Assembly (NCBI GenBank): GCA_945901845.1
Contig: CAMDLR010000011.1
Coordinates: 1 to 64,000 of the forward strand
Length of the DNA: 64,000 nucleotides
DNA from: Sediminibacterium ginsengisoli
GTDB taxonomy: Bacteria; Bacteroidota; Bacteroidia; Chitinophagales; Chitinophagaceae
Direction of reading: 5' to 3'
The notes below the pieces were generated by a model, which ran no database searches, had not been told where the DNA came from, and saw only the letters and a list, made by a program, of their open reading frames with translations. The stretch's first letter is position 1, and the number at the start of each line of letters is the position of its first letter. Made by a program: the position numbers and the translations under genes. Shown in pieces: positions 8,725-17,275 of this stretch.

Positions 8725-10464
8725 TTATAAATATTTTTTCTTGCGCCAAGATGAGACAAAAAAGCCAATTAAGAGTAAAAGTACAATAGGTCCAGCGATT
8801 GTAACAAATTGCCATATTTTTTTTTGATCGGCCACTTTTTGTTTATCGAGTAACCTAAGTACCACTACTTTATTTCTAGATTCAAAAAGCCCATTGTCAT
8901 TTATTAAATAATCTATGGCGTTGAGTAAAAATGTTTTATTGGCAAATTGAAAAGATTCAAATGGTAGTTCCCCCATAGGAAGTGGGCCCGTTGTTTTAGT
9001 AACCGCATTGGTAACGATATCAGCGTCAGAAACTACAATTTGTTTGGTCTCTTTAATGCCTTTTCGTAAAAACGGAAGTCCTGTAAAACGCTGTACTGAA
9101 TCCATTACCGCAGAACCCAAATTATTGGCAAATAAGGACGAAAAAATTCCTTCGAGTAATACGGCAACCGGAATATGACTTTTTGTAAACGTAAATAAAT
9201 CCGCTTCCGACTGCACACTATTTAAAGACACCATAGCTGGTGAAGCAATACTGCGTGAGCTGGTATCGGTAGCGAGTAAAATTGTTTTTTTTATGCCTGG
9301 CGCTTTAACGGTATCGATACTAGATGGAAAAATCGGTAATACCCGGTCCATATTTTTTGTAATTGGATTGTCGGAGGGGGTCGTTAAAAAAGGATAGTAA
9401 GGCCAAGGAATACGCTGCATGGTTGGCGAGCCATCCGGATTTTTACCTACCACAATTGGGAGTTTAGCACAGTTTAAATCCTGCACCAAATCACCATTTA
9501 TACGCACACCATATTTAAATAAAAGTGGATCAATATTTAATCCTCGATCATAAGCCGTATAACCAGCTTGCGTGCGCATCAAGCTATCTAGTTCGGCGTG
9601 TAACTTATCTACAAACCAGATAACCTTTCCGCCATTTAAAACGTACTGATCAATTTTTAATTGATCTTCTTCTGTAAAAGGTATCGTAGGTTTTACAATC
9701 AATAATAAATCAATGGCTTTAGCACTTGGATAACCTGCTTTTAAATCAAAAATGTCCAGGTTATAATCGTTTCGTAGTGTTTCTGCCAAATCACTCACGG
9801 TTAAATCGGTGGGCTGGCCATTGCCTACTAAATAGGCAATGGTTGGATAATTTACCTTAGTGGCCTTATCTATGGCAGCCGCAAATTTATATTCGAGTAA
9901 TGCTTCTGCTGCATTGCGGGTTGCTTCTTTGTCTTCTTTGGGTTCTACCGCTTCAATAACGTTATAACTAGAAAATATTTTTTTACTGCTTCTTAAATCA
10001 ACGGCAATGGGCTTGCGATTACCGTATTTTACTAGTGCCGCGGGTGCAATTAATTGTGTAGAAGATTTTTCTATACCCTCACTCATATCCGCTCTTTCAA
10101 ACACAACACCGAGTGCAGCAAGGCTATCAAAATAAGCCATTTTTGCTGCCTCATCTACAATATTACTGCCAGGCTCTGTAAATGAAACTCGAATAGGGCT
10201 TCTAGAATAAGATGAAAAAGTTTCTAAAATTTCGGCGGTGGCAATATTTAGTTTTTTATAATCGGCAGGCAAGTCGCCAGTTAAAAAAACCTCGACAGTT
10301 ATTGCACTGTCCATCTCTTTATCTAATAATTTTTTGGTGGCTTCGCTTAAGCTATAACGCTTTTCGGCAGTGAGGTCGATACTATAATGAAGCCATGCAT
10401 TTGATTCATAAATAGCAAAAACTAGTAAGCATCCTATAATAATATTTGAATATTTTTGAAACAT
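8725..10464 (-). CDS. gldG: Gliding-motility ABC transporter auxiliary protein GldG
   Basis: Membrane-anchored extracytoplasmic partner of the GldA-GldF ABC transporter. There is an N-terminal membrane anchor (about residues 8-25), a long ABC_transp_aux-type domain with the STQLIAPAALVKYG region, and a C-terminal helix ending in a basic tail (FFVSSWRKKKYL). This ATG gives 579 residues; a TTG five codons upstream at 10479 is possible, but the ATG lies 15 bases after the gldF stop and starts cleanly. No ATP-binding gldA is nearby, as is usual in this phylum. gldF and gldG are widespread in non-gliding Bacteroidota, so their presence does not prove motility. Confidence 0.92.
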   Translation of the reverse strand: MFQKYSNIIIGCLLVFAIYESNAWLHYSIDLTAEKRYSLSEATKKLLDKEMDSAITVEVFLTGDLPADYKKLNIATAEILETFSSYSRSPIRVSFTEPGSNIVDEAAKMAYFDSLAALGVVFERADMSEGIEKSSTQLIAPAALVKYGNRKPIAVDLRSSKKIFSSYNVIEAVEPKEDKEATRNAAEALLEYKFAAAIDKATKVNYPTIAYLVGNGQPTDLTVSDLAETLRNDYNLDIFDLKAGYPSAKAIDLLLIVKPTIPFTEEDQLKIDQYVLNGGKVIWFVDKLHAELDSLMRTQAGYTAYDRGLNIDPLLFKYGVRINGDLVQDLNCAKLPIVVGKNPDGSPTMQRIPWPYYPFLTTPSDNPITKNMDRVLPIFPSSIDTVKAPGIKKTILLATDTSSRSIASPAMVSLNSVQSEADLFTFTKSHIPVAVLLEGIFSSLFANNLGSAVMDSVQRFTGLPFLRKGIKETKQIVVSDADIVTNAVTKTTGPLPMGELPFESFQFANKTFLLNAIDYLINDNGLFESRNKVVVLRLLDKQKVADQKKIWQFVTIAGPIVLLLLIGFFVSSWRKKKYL

Positions 10465-10479
10465 ATTGTATTGATGCAA

Positions 10480-11202
10480 TTAGTACTTGATAATATTTTG
10501 CTTAGTTATTTGCAAACAACTAGCTATTACGGCGATAAAATAAATAAGATCATCAGTTCGTATCACTCCTCTACTAATACTTCGGTAATGAAACTTGAGG
10601 CCTAAAAGTTCTATGTAATACCCTATTTTTCCTTGAAATAATGAAAGCTTACTTACCGCTTCAAAACCTGCAAACAACAAATAACAAACAAAAGCAGCCC
10701 CAATAAAAGCTACCACGATGTTATTTGTAAAACTACTTACACAAATACCAATAGCTACAAATACGCTGCCTAATAAAAATAATCCCAAATAAGAACCGGC
10801 TGTAGCGCCCATATCAATACCGCCCACTGCAGATAATGATTCTACAGCTACTCCATAGAGTAAAGTAGGGAGCAGTAAACAAAGCACCACAAGCAGTGCA
10901 CCAAAATATTTCCCCCATACGAGTACTGCAGGGCGAATGGGTGATGTTTTGAGTAATTCAAAAGTACCTGACTTATATTCTTCAGAAAAACTACGCATGG
11001 TAATAGTGGGTACCATAAAAATGAGCAGCCAAGGCGCTAGATTAAAAAAACCAGCAAGGGTTGCATAACCCATAACTAAAATGCTGGTGTCAGGAAAAAC
11101 AAACAAAAGAAGACCCATGAGAAGTAAGAAAAGACATAGTGCTATATAGCCTGTTTGGCTGGTAAAAAACTGCTTCCACTCTTTGAGGCCAATATTTAAC
11201 AT
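10480..11202 (-). CDS. gldF: Gliding-motility ABC transporter permease GldF
   Basis: ABC-2 type permease with six hydrophobic segments. The N-terminal cytoplasmic start (LKEWKQFFTSQTGYIAL) and the segment MRSFSEEYKSGTFELLKTSP are characteristic of the GldF/NosY-like ABC-2 family. The 240-residue length is normal. It would form the membrane channel for an ATPase encoded elsewhere (GldA), with GldG as partner. It follows iscA by 49 bases on the same strand and gldG starts 15 bases after its stop. Confidence 0.93.
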   Translation of the reverse strand: MLNIGLKEWKQFFTSQTGYIALCLFLLLMGLLLFVFPDTSILVMGYATLAGFFNLAPWLLIFMVPTITMRSFSEEYKSGTFELLKTSPIRPAVLVWGKYFGALLVVLCLLLPTLLYGVAVESLSAVGGIDMGATAGSYLGLFLLGSVFVAIGICVSSFTNNIVVAFIGAAFVCYLLFAGFEAVSKLSLFQGKIGYYIELLGLKFHYRSISRGVIRTDDLIYFIAVIASCLQITKQNIIKY

Positions 11203-11251
11203 TGCCCAAAACTACTTGTTCTTAGGCAATCTTAAAAAGTAAAAAGTTAAA

Positions 11252-11602
11252 TTATACAGAAAAGCTTTCCCCACAGCCACAACTGCGGCTTGCATTGGGG
11301 TTATTGAAATAAAAACCTTTGCCATTAAGGCCATCAGAAAAATCAAGTTCGGTGTTTACGAGGTATAAAAAGCTTTTGAGGTCTGTGACCACTTTAACGC
11401 CATTGTCTTCAAAAACCTGATCCATGGGTTTTACCTCATTGTCAAAATCAAGTTTGTAACTAAGACCAGAGCATCCACCCCCAACAACGCCTACACGCAA
11501 AAAATAACTACTATCATTAGTAACGCCAGCATCCTCCATCAGTTGTAAAACTTTGGATTTAGCCTTTTCGCTAACATAGATTGTATTTTCGGTAGCTACC
11601 AT
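11252..11602 (-). CDS. iscA: A-type iron-sulfur carrier (IscA/ErpA/SufA-like)
   Basis: Small cytoplasmic HesB-family protein that binds iron or an Fe-S cluster and passes it to apo-enzymes. The three conserved cysteines are C44 in GGCSG and C108 and C110 in SCGCGESF, the classic C-x60ish-C-G-C arrangement. At 116 residues it has the normal length. It is last in an iscS-iscU-iscA set, 28 bases after iscU. Assignment to IscA rather than ErpA or SufA is by context only. Confidence 0.94.
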   Translation of the reverse strand: MVATENTIYVSEKAKSKVLQLMEDAGVTNDSSYFLRVGVVGGGCSGLSYKLDFDNEVKPMDQVFEDNGVKVVTDLKSFLYLVNTELDFSDGLNGKGFYFNNPNASRSCGCGESFSV

Positions 11603-11630
11603 TTGGAAATGAATGCTCGGTTAAAAAATA

Positions 11631-12050
11631 TTAGTGAACGCCTTTTTCTTCAAACTGTAATGCTTCTAACCCGTTTTTAGTACGGTAGTCATTGATAGCT
11701 GCTTTAATAGCATCTTCTGCTAAAACAGAACAGTGAATTTTTACTGGCGGTAAATTTAATTCTTCTACCAGGTCCATATTGTCAATAGTTACAGCTTGAT
11801 CTACTGTTTTACCTTTTAACCACTCGGTTGCAAGTGATGAAGAAGCAATAGCAGAGCCACATCCAAAGGTTTTGAATTTAGCATCGGTGATGATACCTGA
11901 AGCGTCGTCCACTTCAATTTGCAAGCGCATTACGTCGCCACATTCTGGAGCACCTACTAAACCGGTTCCTACATTCTTTTTTGCTTTGTCAAGTGTTCCT
12001 ACATTTTTAGGATTGCTATAATGATCGATAACTTTTTCTGAGTATGCCAT
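11631..12050 (-). CDS. iscU: Fe-S cluster scaffold IscU
   Basis: Scaffold on which IscS-derived sulfur and iron are assembled into clusters. The three ligand cysteines C37 (PECGD), C64 (FGCGSA) and C107 (KIHCSV) and the assisting D39 are present, as is LPPVK (100-104), the HscA chaperone recognition motif in IscU. This makes it ISC-type rather than SufU. No hscA, hscB or fdx is visible alongside, so the local cluster is minimal. It lies between iscS (39 bases) and iscA. Confidence 0.96.
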   Translation of the reverse strand: MAYSEKVIDHYSNPKNVGTLDKAKKNVGTGLVGAPECGDVMRLQIEVDDASGIITDAKFKTFGCGSAIASSSLATEWLKGKTVDQAVTIDNMDLVEELNLPPVKIHCSVLAEDAIKAAINDYRTKNGLEALQFEEKGVH

Positions 12051-12089
12051 ATGATTGTTTTGAAATAGTAAAAATAATACTTTTATAAA

Positions 12090-13307
12090 TTAATGGTGTG
12101 CCCATTCGATTGAATCTATATCAACCCCTTCTTTAAACATTTCCCAAAGTGGGCTCATTTCACGAAGTTTTAAAACAGTGTCGGTCACCGCTTTAATGGT
12201 ATAATCGATTTGCTCATCGGTGGTAAAACGGCCTAGTCCAAAACGAAGTGAACTATGTGCTAAATCATCCCCTAAGCCTAATGCTTTTAATACATAGCTA
12301 GGCTCGAGTGATGCAGAAGTACAAGCAGAACCTGAAGAAAGTGCGATGGTTTTATTAAAGCCCATCATTAAGCCTTCTCCTTCTACATATTTGAAAGAAA
12401 TATTAGCAACGTGTGGTAAACGGTGCTCTGTGCTACCATTTACATAAGATTCATCAATTTGTGTTAAAGCTACTTCTAGCTTATCTCTTAGCTTGCTTAA
12501 GCGCTCCGCATCTGCAACCATTTCTAGTCTTGCAAGTTCACATGCTTTACCAAAACCAACAATACCCGGTACGTTTAAAGTACCGCTGCGCATACCTCTT
12601 TCGTGTCCGCCACCGTCCATTTGGGCAGTTACTTTAACACGTGGATTTTTACGACGAACATAAAGTGCACCAATCCCTTTTGGACCATACATTTTGTGCG
12701 CTGTAAATGCCATAATATCAATACCATCTGCGTTTACGTCTACTGGAATTTTACCTACCGCTTGCACTGCATCAGAGAAAAATAATACACCATGCTTTTT
12801 AGCAATAGCAGTAATTTCTTTTACCGGTTGCACCACACCAATTTCGTTGTTGGCGTACATAATGGCAATCAAAATAGTAGTTGGCTTAATAGCAGCTTCT
12901 AATGCTGTTACATCAACTAAACCATTGGCAGCTACTGGAAGGTAAGTTACCTCACCACCTAATTGCTCAATGTGTTTACAGGTATCCAAAACTGCTTTGT
13001 GCTCGGTGGTACAAGTAATGATATGATTGCCCTTGCTTGCGTACATTTCATAAACACCCTTGATACCAAGGTTGTCGCCCTCTGTAGCGCCTGAAGTAAA
13101 TATGATTTCTTTAGGGTCTGCACCAATCAATTTAGCTACTTGCTCACGTGCATAATCAACTGCTTCTTCTGCCTCCCATCCAAACGGGTGGTTACGGCTC
13201 GCTGCATTACCAAAATGCTCGGTAAAATAAGGTATCATGGCCTCTAAAACCCTTGGATCCATTGGGGTTGTGGCATTATTATCTAGGTAAATAGGTAACT
13301 TCAACAT
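12090..13307 (-). CDS. iscS: Cysteine desulfurase IscS
   Basis: PLP enzyme that takes sulfur from L-cysteine for Fe-S clusters and tRNA thiolation. The start was set at the ATG at 13307, giving 405 residues beginning [14 protein letters not shown], the canonical NifS/IscS N-terminus; an in-frame extension to 13403 has no family support. The PLP lysine lies in [11 protein letters not shown] and the catalytic cysteine in [13 protein letters not shown], a group-I loop as in IscS. It is first in iscS-iscU-iscA and divergent from the methylmalonyl-CoA epimerase gene, with a 122-base shared upstream region. Confidence 0.96.
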   Translation of the reverse strand: MLKLPIYLDNNATTPMDPRVLEAMIPYFTEHFGNAASRNHPFGWEAEEAVDYAREQVAKLIGADPKEIIFTSGATEGDNLGIKGVYEMYASKGNHIITCTTEHKAVLDTCKHIEQLGGEVTYLPVAANGLVDVTALEAAIKPTTILIAIMYANNEIGVVQPVKEITAIAKKHGVLFFSDAVQAVGKIPVDVNADGIDIMAFTAHKMYGPKGIGALYVRRKNPRVKVTAQMDGGGHERGMRSGTLNVPGIVGFGKACELARLEMVADAERLSKLRDKLEVALTQIDESYVNGSTEHRLPHVANISFKYVEGEGLMMGFNKTIALSSGSACTSASLEPSYVLKALGLGDDLAHSSLRFGLGRFTTDEQIDYTIKAVTDTVLKLREMSPLWEMFKEGVDIDSIEWAHH

Positions 13308-13429
13308 AATATTCTGAAATTTGCTTGTCTTATAAACACGAAAGTACTGCAATAGGTTTATAATTGCGGGCGAAAAGGGAGTCAAAACCTCATTTTTTCT
13401 CAATTCGTAAAAGCAAAAACGCGCGCAGC

Positions 13430-13840
13430 ATGAAAAAAATTGAACACATTGGAATTGCGGTCAAAAATTTTGAAGTTTCGGTGCCATTATACGAGAAAAT
13501 GTTAAACACGGCATGCTATAAACAGGAGCTGGTGGCTTCCGAAAAAGTAAATACTGCCTTTTTTAAAGTGGGGGACAGTAAAATTGAACTTGTATGTTCC
13601 ACTGATCCTGAAGGTGTTATCGCTAGATACATAGACAAAAAGGGGGAAGGCATCCATCATATCGCCTATGAAGTGGAGGATATTTATGCCGAAATGGCCC
13701 GCATGCAAGCAGAAGGCTTTACCCTACTCCAAGAAGCACCCAAAAGAGGGGCCGATAATAAATGGGTTTGCTTTTTACACCCCAAAGATACGGGTGGGGT
13801 GCTGGTAGAATTATGCCAAGAAATTATTGAAGCGAAATAG
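13430..13840 (+). CDS. mce: Methylmalonyl-CoA epimerase
   Basis: Interconverts (2R)- and (2S)-methylmalonyl-CoA, linking propionyl-CoA and succinyl-CoA metabolism. It is a 136-residue vicinal-oxygen-chelate protein with two beta-alpha-beta-beta-beta modules. Metal ligands are in the expected places: the His of IEHIGIAV near the N-terminus, the GIHHIAYEV His in the middle, and the Glu of LVELCQE near the C-terminus. The start is the ATG at 13430; an upstream TTG extension is basic and unlike the family. It is convergent with rnc, 36 bases away. Confidence 0.93.
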   Translation: MKKIEHIGIAVKNFEVSVPLYEKMLNTACYKQELVASEKVNTAFFKVGDSKIELVCSTDPEGVIARYIDKKGEGIHHIAYEVEDIYAEMARMQAEGFTLLQEAPKRGADNKWVCFLHPKDTGGVLVELCQEIIEAK

Positions 13841-13876
13841 GGTTATCGGGTGCGCAATTGAACAAGCCGCGCGCGC

Positions 13877-14584
13877 TTACAGTGCTAATTTTTCTACGGC
13901 TACTTGCGCAGCTACTTGACTGGCATCTTTTTTATTGTAACCCTTTCCAAGTGCAATCACTTCGCCATCGATGGTAACATGAATGGTAAAAAGCCTGCGT
14001 GATCCTTCCATCTTTTCTTCTACCAATTCAAAGTCTAATAGTTTGCCATTTTTACTTGCCCAGCCAATTAATTTATTTTTCAAATTAATATCTATCTGTT
14101 CTAAATCGTCTACAAACATGTGTGGTATCACAATTTGTTTGAGTACCCAAGCATGTGTTTTAGCGTATCCCTGATCGAGGTAAACTGCACCCACCAAGGC
14201 TTCTAGCGTGTTACCAAAAATTTGACTTCCTTTTAAAGCGTTGTCAAATTTATTGTACATTGTTAATTTTCGAAGTCCCATTTTTAATGCAACGTCATTG
14301 AGTTGTTGCCTGTTCACCATTTTGCTACGCATCTCTGTTAAAAATCCTTCGCCTTTGTATGGGTATCTTTTAAATAAATAATCGGCAACGATAGCACTTA
14401 ATACAGCGTCTCCTAAATACTCTAAACGCTCATTGTTTGCTTCTGCCGTTTCTTTCACAGAACGGTGGCTTAATGCAGTAGAATACAGCAGTAATTTACC
14501 TGGTTTAAAACCAAGCACATTTCTTAATTGCTGATCAAAACTATTTGATGATGAAGATGAAAAAAGTTGCTTAAAAAATTGCAC
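13877..14584 (-). CDS. rnc: Ribonuclease III
   Basis: Double-strand-specific endoribonuclease for rRNA processing and mRNA turnover. The signature NERLEYLGDAVL is at residues 51-62, with catalytic acidic residues there and in the following helix. A C-terminal double-stranded RNA-binding domain covers about residues 160-235, ending in the conserved GKGYNKKDASQVAAQVA helix. At 235 residues it is a standard length. It follows fabF with a 3-base gap; acpP-fabF-rnc is a widely conserved order. Confidence 0.96.
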   Translation of the reverse strand: MQFFKQLFSSSSSNSFDQQLRNVLGFKPGKLLLYSTALSHRSVKETAEANNERLEYLGDAVLSAIVADYLFKRYPYKGEGFLTEMRSKMVNRQQLNDVALKMGLRKLTMYNKFDNALKGSQIFGNTLEALVGAVYLDQGYAKTHAWVLKQIVIPHMFVDDLEQIDINLKNKLIGWASKNGKLLDFELVEEKMEGSRRLFTIHVTIDGEVIALGKGYNKKDASQVAAQVAVEKLAL

Positions 14585-14587
14585 AAC

Positions 14588-15841
14588 TTAAGCTATGAAT
14601 TTTTTGACAATCACACAAGCATTGTGTCCGCCAAATCCAAACGTATTACTTAAAGCTGCATTCACTACTCTTTTTTGAGGCGTATTGAATGTGAAATTAA
14701 GTTTTGGATCTAGGGTTGGGTCGTCCGTAAAATGGTTGATGGTAGGCGGCACAATATCATGAATCACAGCCTGGATACATGCAATGGTTTCAATGACACC
14801 CGCAGCACCAAGGCAATGACCCGTCATGGATTTTGTAGCCGAAATATTGAGGTTGTAAGCGTGTTCACCAAATACGCCTGTAATGGCTTTTGTTTCGGCG
14901 CCATCACCAAGCGGCGTTGACGTGCCATGTGTATTGATATAATCAATTTCGTGAGGCTGCATACCTGCATCTTTTAGTGCAGCGCGCATTACGTTTAATG
15001 CACCTAATCCTTCTGGATGTGGAGCTGTTAAATGATATGCGTCGGCAGTAGCGCCACCGCCAGCAATTTCACAATATATTTTGGCACCACGTTTAATAGC
15101 GTGGTCATAATCTTCTAAAATAAGGGCGCCTGCAGCTTCTCCCATTACAAATCCATCTCTGTCTTTATCGTAAGGGCGGCTTGCCGTTGCTGGGTCCTCG
15201 TTGCGCTCACTCATGGCTTTCATGGCGTTAAAACCACCAATACCTGCTTCACCAATAACGGCTTCGGCACCACCTGCAACAACGATATCTGCTTTTCCTA
15301 GTCTGATGGTGTCCACTGCGCAAACAATACCATTGGTACTAGATGCACAAGCACTCACCACTGCATAGTTGGGACCTCTAAATCCATGACGCATGGAAAT
15401 TTGTCCGGCAGCAATATCTAAAATCATTTTTGGAATAAAGAAAGGATTGAAACGAGGTGTTCCATCTCCTGCGGCGAAGTTTAATACTTCTTCCTGAAAA
15501 GTTACGAGACCACCAATGCCACTTGCAAAAATGACACCAACACGGTCAGGATCAACGTTGTCTTTTGTGATACCCGCATCTGCAACAGCTTGATCGCTGG
15601 CAACTAGGGCAATTTGTGCAAAACGGTCTAATTTTCTGGCCTCCTTACGATCCATAAACTGGGTAGGATCAAAGCCCTTAATCTCACACGCAAAACGTGT
15701 TTTAAATTTAGAAGCATCAAAAAGAGTAATAGGAGCTGCTCCCGAAACGCCCGCTAATAGATTGTTCCAATAATCATTAAGATTATTTCCAATAGGCGTT
15801 AGCGTACCAATTCCTGTAACAACGACTCTTTTAAGTGCCAT
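14588..15841 (-). CDS. fabF: 3-oxoacyl-ACP synthase II
   Basis: Condensing enzyme that extends acyl-ACP with malonyl-ACP in type II fatty acid synthesis. The Cys-His-His triad is C165 (VVSACASSTNG), H304 (NTHGTSTP) and H341 (SMTGHCLGAAG). At 417 residues it matches FabF length, and it lies directly downstream of acpP. A strong stem-loop sits between the two genes, while rnc follows with only 3 bases. Confidence 0.97.
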   Translation of the reverse strand: MALKRVVVTGIGTLTPIGNNLNDYWNNLLAGVSGAAPITLFDASKFKTRFACEIKGFDPTQFMDRKEARKLDRFAQIALVASDQAVADAGITKDNVDPDRVGVIFASGIGGLVTFQEEVLNFAAGDGTPRFNPFFIPKMILDIAAGQISMRHGFRGPNYAVVSACASSTNGIVCAVDTIRLGKADIVVAGGAEAVIGEAGIGGFNAMKAMSERNEDPATASRPYDKDRDGFVMGEAAGALILEDYDHAIKRGAKIYCEIAGGGATADAYHLTAPHPEGLGALNVMRAALKDAGMQPHEIDYINTHGTSTPLGDGAETKAITGVFGEHAYNLNISATKSMTGHCLGAAGVIETIACIQAVIHDIVPPTINHFTDDPTLDPKLNFTFNTPQKRVVNAALSNTFGFGGHNACVIVKKFIA

Positions 15842-15863
15842 AACTTAAACCTGATTAAGTGAT

Positions 15864-15903
15864 AATCCGCCTTTCAAAGCAGTACACTTTTGAAAGGCGG
15901 ATT
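15864..15903 (-). other. Perfect 15-bp stem-loop between acpP and fabF
   Basis: The arms 15864-15878 and 15889-15903 are exact reverse complements with a 10-base loop. In the direction of transcription the run of T residues lies before the stem (15904-15910), and none follows it, so it is not a canonical intrinsic terminator. It more likely protects or defines the acpP mRNA 3' end, or attenuates read-through into fabF. Confidence 0.7.
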
Positions 15904-15929
15904 AAAAAAATTATTCCTAAATAGAATGC

Positions 15930-16166
15930 TTATTTAGCGTGCTCTTCCAAGTAGGCAACAGCTTGGCCAACTGTAGTAATGGTTTCAGCCTGCTCGTCTG
16001 GAATAGAAATGTTGAATTCTTTTTCGAATTCCATAATTAATTCAACGGTATCGAGTGAATCTGCACCGAGGTCATTGGTAAAAGAAGCTTCATTTGTAAC
16101 TTCAGCTTCGTCTAGACCTAATTTGTCAACGATGATTTTCTTAACTCTTGTTGCGATGTCTGACAT
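15930..16166 (-). CDS. acpP: Acyl carrier protein
   Basis: Small acidic carrier of growing acyl chains on a 4'-phosphopantetheine arm. The attachment serine is S37 in [15 protein letters not shown], the invariant DSL motif. The 78-residue length and net negative charge are typical. It is first in acpP-fabF-rnc, with a good predicted promoter 24 bases upstream. Confidence 0.98.
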   Translation of the reverse strand: MSDIATRVKKIIVDKLGLDEAEVTNEASFTNDLGADSLDTVELIMEFEKEFNISIPDEQAETITTVGQAVAYLEEHAK

Positions 16167-16189
16167 TGTAAAAAGTTTTGTTTACGGCG

Positions 16190-16197
16190 CAAAAATA
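16190..16197 (-). promoter_or_regulatory. Predicted -7 box for acpP
   Basis: On the minus strand this is TATTTTTG, a perfect TAnnTTTG match. An ATTG lies 18 bases further upstream and resembles the TTTG -33 element. The spacing and the short leader (about 23 bases to the ATG) fit a strong promoter for an abundant protein. Confidence 0.5.
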
Positions 16198-16329
16198 TAC
16201 TTTTTGTTAAATAAGCAATCTTTTCGGGCATTTTTGTTTCCACAGACCCGCCGCTCAATTATGCACAAACGTAGATGTAGCGTCTAAAATCATGAAAATC
16301 ATGCCTATATTGTAGTTAAAGCGCCACTT

Positions 16330-16758
16330 ATGTCATTAAAAATAATTGAATTTGGATCGCCTTCGTACCAAAAAATGGTTGACTTAAGGTTCCAAATACT
16401 GCGTCATCCACTTGGTTTAACCTTTGACCAGGCCGATTTGGACAAAGAAAAAGAGGATATATTAATTGGATTTTTTGAGGACGAAGCACTAGAAGGTTGC
16501 TGCATTTTAACGCCAGATAACAAAACTAACATCCGTTTGCGTCAAATGGCAGTGGTATCGGGGCTACAGGGAAAAGGAATTGGGCGGGTAATTATGAATT
16601 TTGCAGAAAATGTAGCACGTGACAGAGGCTACAAATTACTACATATGCATGCCCGAAAATCGGCGGTTGGCTTTTACGAAAAATTAGGCTACCAAATTAT
16701 AGGTGATGCGTTTGAAGAAGTAACCATCCCACACTACGAGATGCAAAAGAATTTATAG
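16330..16758 (+). CDS. GNAT family N-acetyltransferase
   Basis: A 142-residue single-domain acetyltransferase. The acetyl-CoA pyrophosphate loop is in motif A, RQMAVVSGLQGKGIGRVIM (about residues 74-92), matching the R/Q-x-x-G-x-G/A pattern. The C-terminal block AVGFYEKLGYQIIG is the usual motif B. It resembles ElaA-like proteins in size and layout. The substrate is unknown. It faces the YcxB-like gene tail to tail with a 1-base gap. Confidence 0.85.
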   Translation: MSLKIIEFGSPSYQKMVDLRFQILRHPLGLTFDQADLDKEKEDILIGFFEDEALEGCCILTPDNKTNIRLRQMAVVSGLQGKGIGRVIMNFAENVARDRGYKLLHMHARKSAVGFYEKLGYQIIGDAFEEVTIPHYEMQKNL

Positions 16759-16759
16759 C

Positions 16760-17236
16760 CTAGCGCTGGCCAATTTTTTTATTGAGAAGGCCCCTTAGTT
16801 CATGTCGCATGTCTTCGGTCATGCCTTCTTTGGGAATAATAAAAAAAGATTTAGTATCGAAGTACAAATGAAAGAAATGAGGGCTTTCAAAAAACTTTGA
16901 AAATTTTTGCCAGTCCCAGTTAACGGTTCCTCGTTCATTACTAAGGCTAACCTGCATGTCGGTGAACAAAATGGTAAAACTATCTTTAAAAGTAGCTGCT
17001 TTTTTATAAATCGAATGTGGCATGATGTACCAAAAAGTAACCATCATAACAAGCCACAATACCGATCCCAATAAAAAAGGTTCTGGCCTGATTTTTTTTG
17101 AATAAAATAATGCAGCAGATACTACTGCGAAAACATTAATGAGTATCACGAGTAATTTAATGGCCCTGTCTTGCACAAAGTGATAGCGCACGCCTTGGAT
17201 TACTTTATTTTTCTCGTAACTAAATGAATGCAGCAT
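16760..17236 (-). CDS. YcxB-like membrane protein of unknown function
   Basis: A 158-residue protein with two adjacent hydrophobic helices (about residues 27-48 and 53-75) followed by a soluble C-terminal domain containing a WDWQKFSKFFESPHFFHLYF-type block, FFIIPKEGM and a final helix. This layout, including the FxxIPK motif, is typical of the YcxB-like C-terminal domain family of Firmicutes and Bacteroidota. No function has been established for it as far as I know. It has a perfect -7 box upstream and is divergent from the LacI-type gene. Confidence 0.7.
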   Translation of the reverse strand: MLHSFSYEKNKVIQGVRYHFVQDRAIKLLVILINVFAVVSAALFYSKKIRPEPFLLGSVLWLVMMVTFWYIMPHSIYKKAATFKDSFTILFTDMQVSLSNERGTVNWDWQKFSKFFESPHFFHLYFDTKSFFIIPKEGMTEDMRHELRGLLNKKIGQR

Positions 17237-17254
17237 ATTTGGAATAGATTAGGC

Positions 17255-17262
17255 CAAAAGTA
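17255..17262 (-). promoter_or_regulatory. Predicted -7 box for the YcxB-like gene
   Basis: Reads TACTTTTG on the minus strand, a perfect TAnnTTTG match, 18 bases before the start codon at 17236. No convincing -33 element is seen. Confidence 0.4.
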
Positions 17263-17275
17263 ACTAATTTTAATT

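Noticed and set aside
12413..12945. Several plus-strand open frames opposite iscS
   Set aside because: They have no recognisable domain and lie fully inside a conserved gene on the other strand.
13308..13403. N-terminal extension of IscS
   Set aside because: It has no match to the family N-terminus and would lie over the promoter region shared with mce; the ATG at 13307 begins the canonical IscS sequence.
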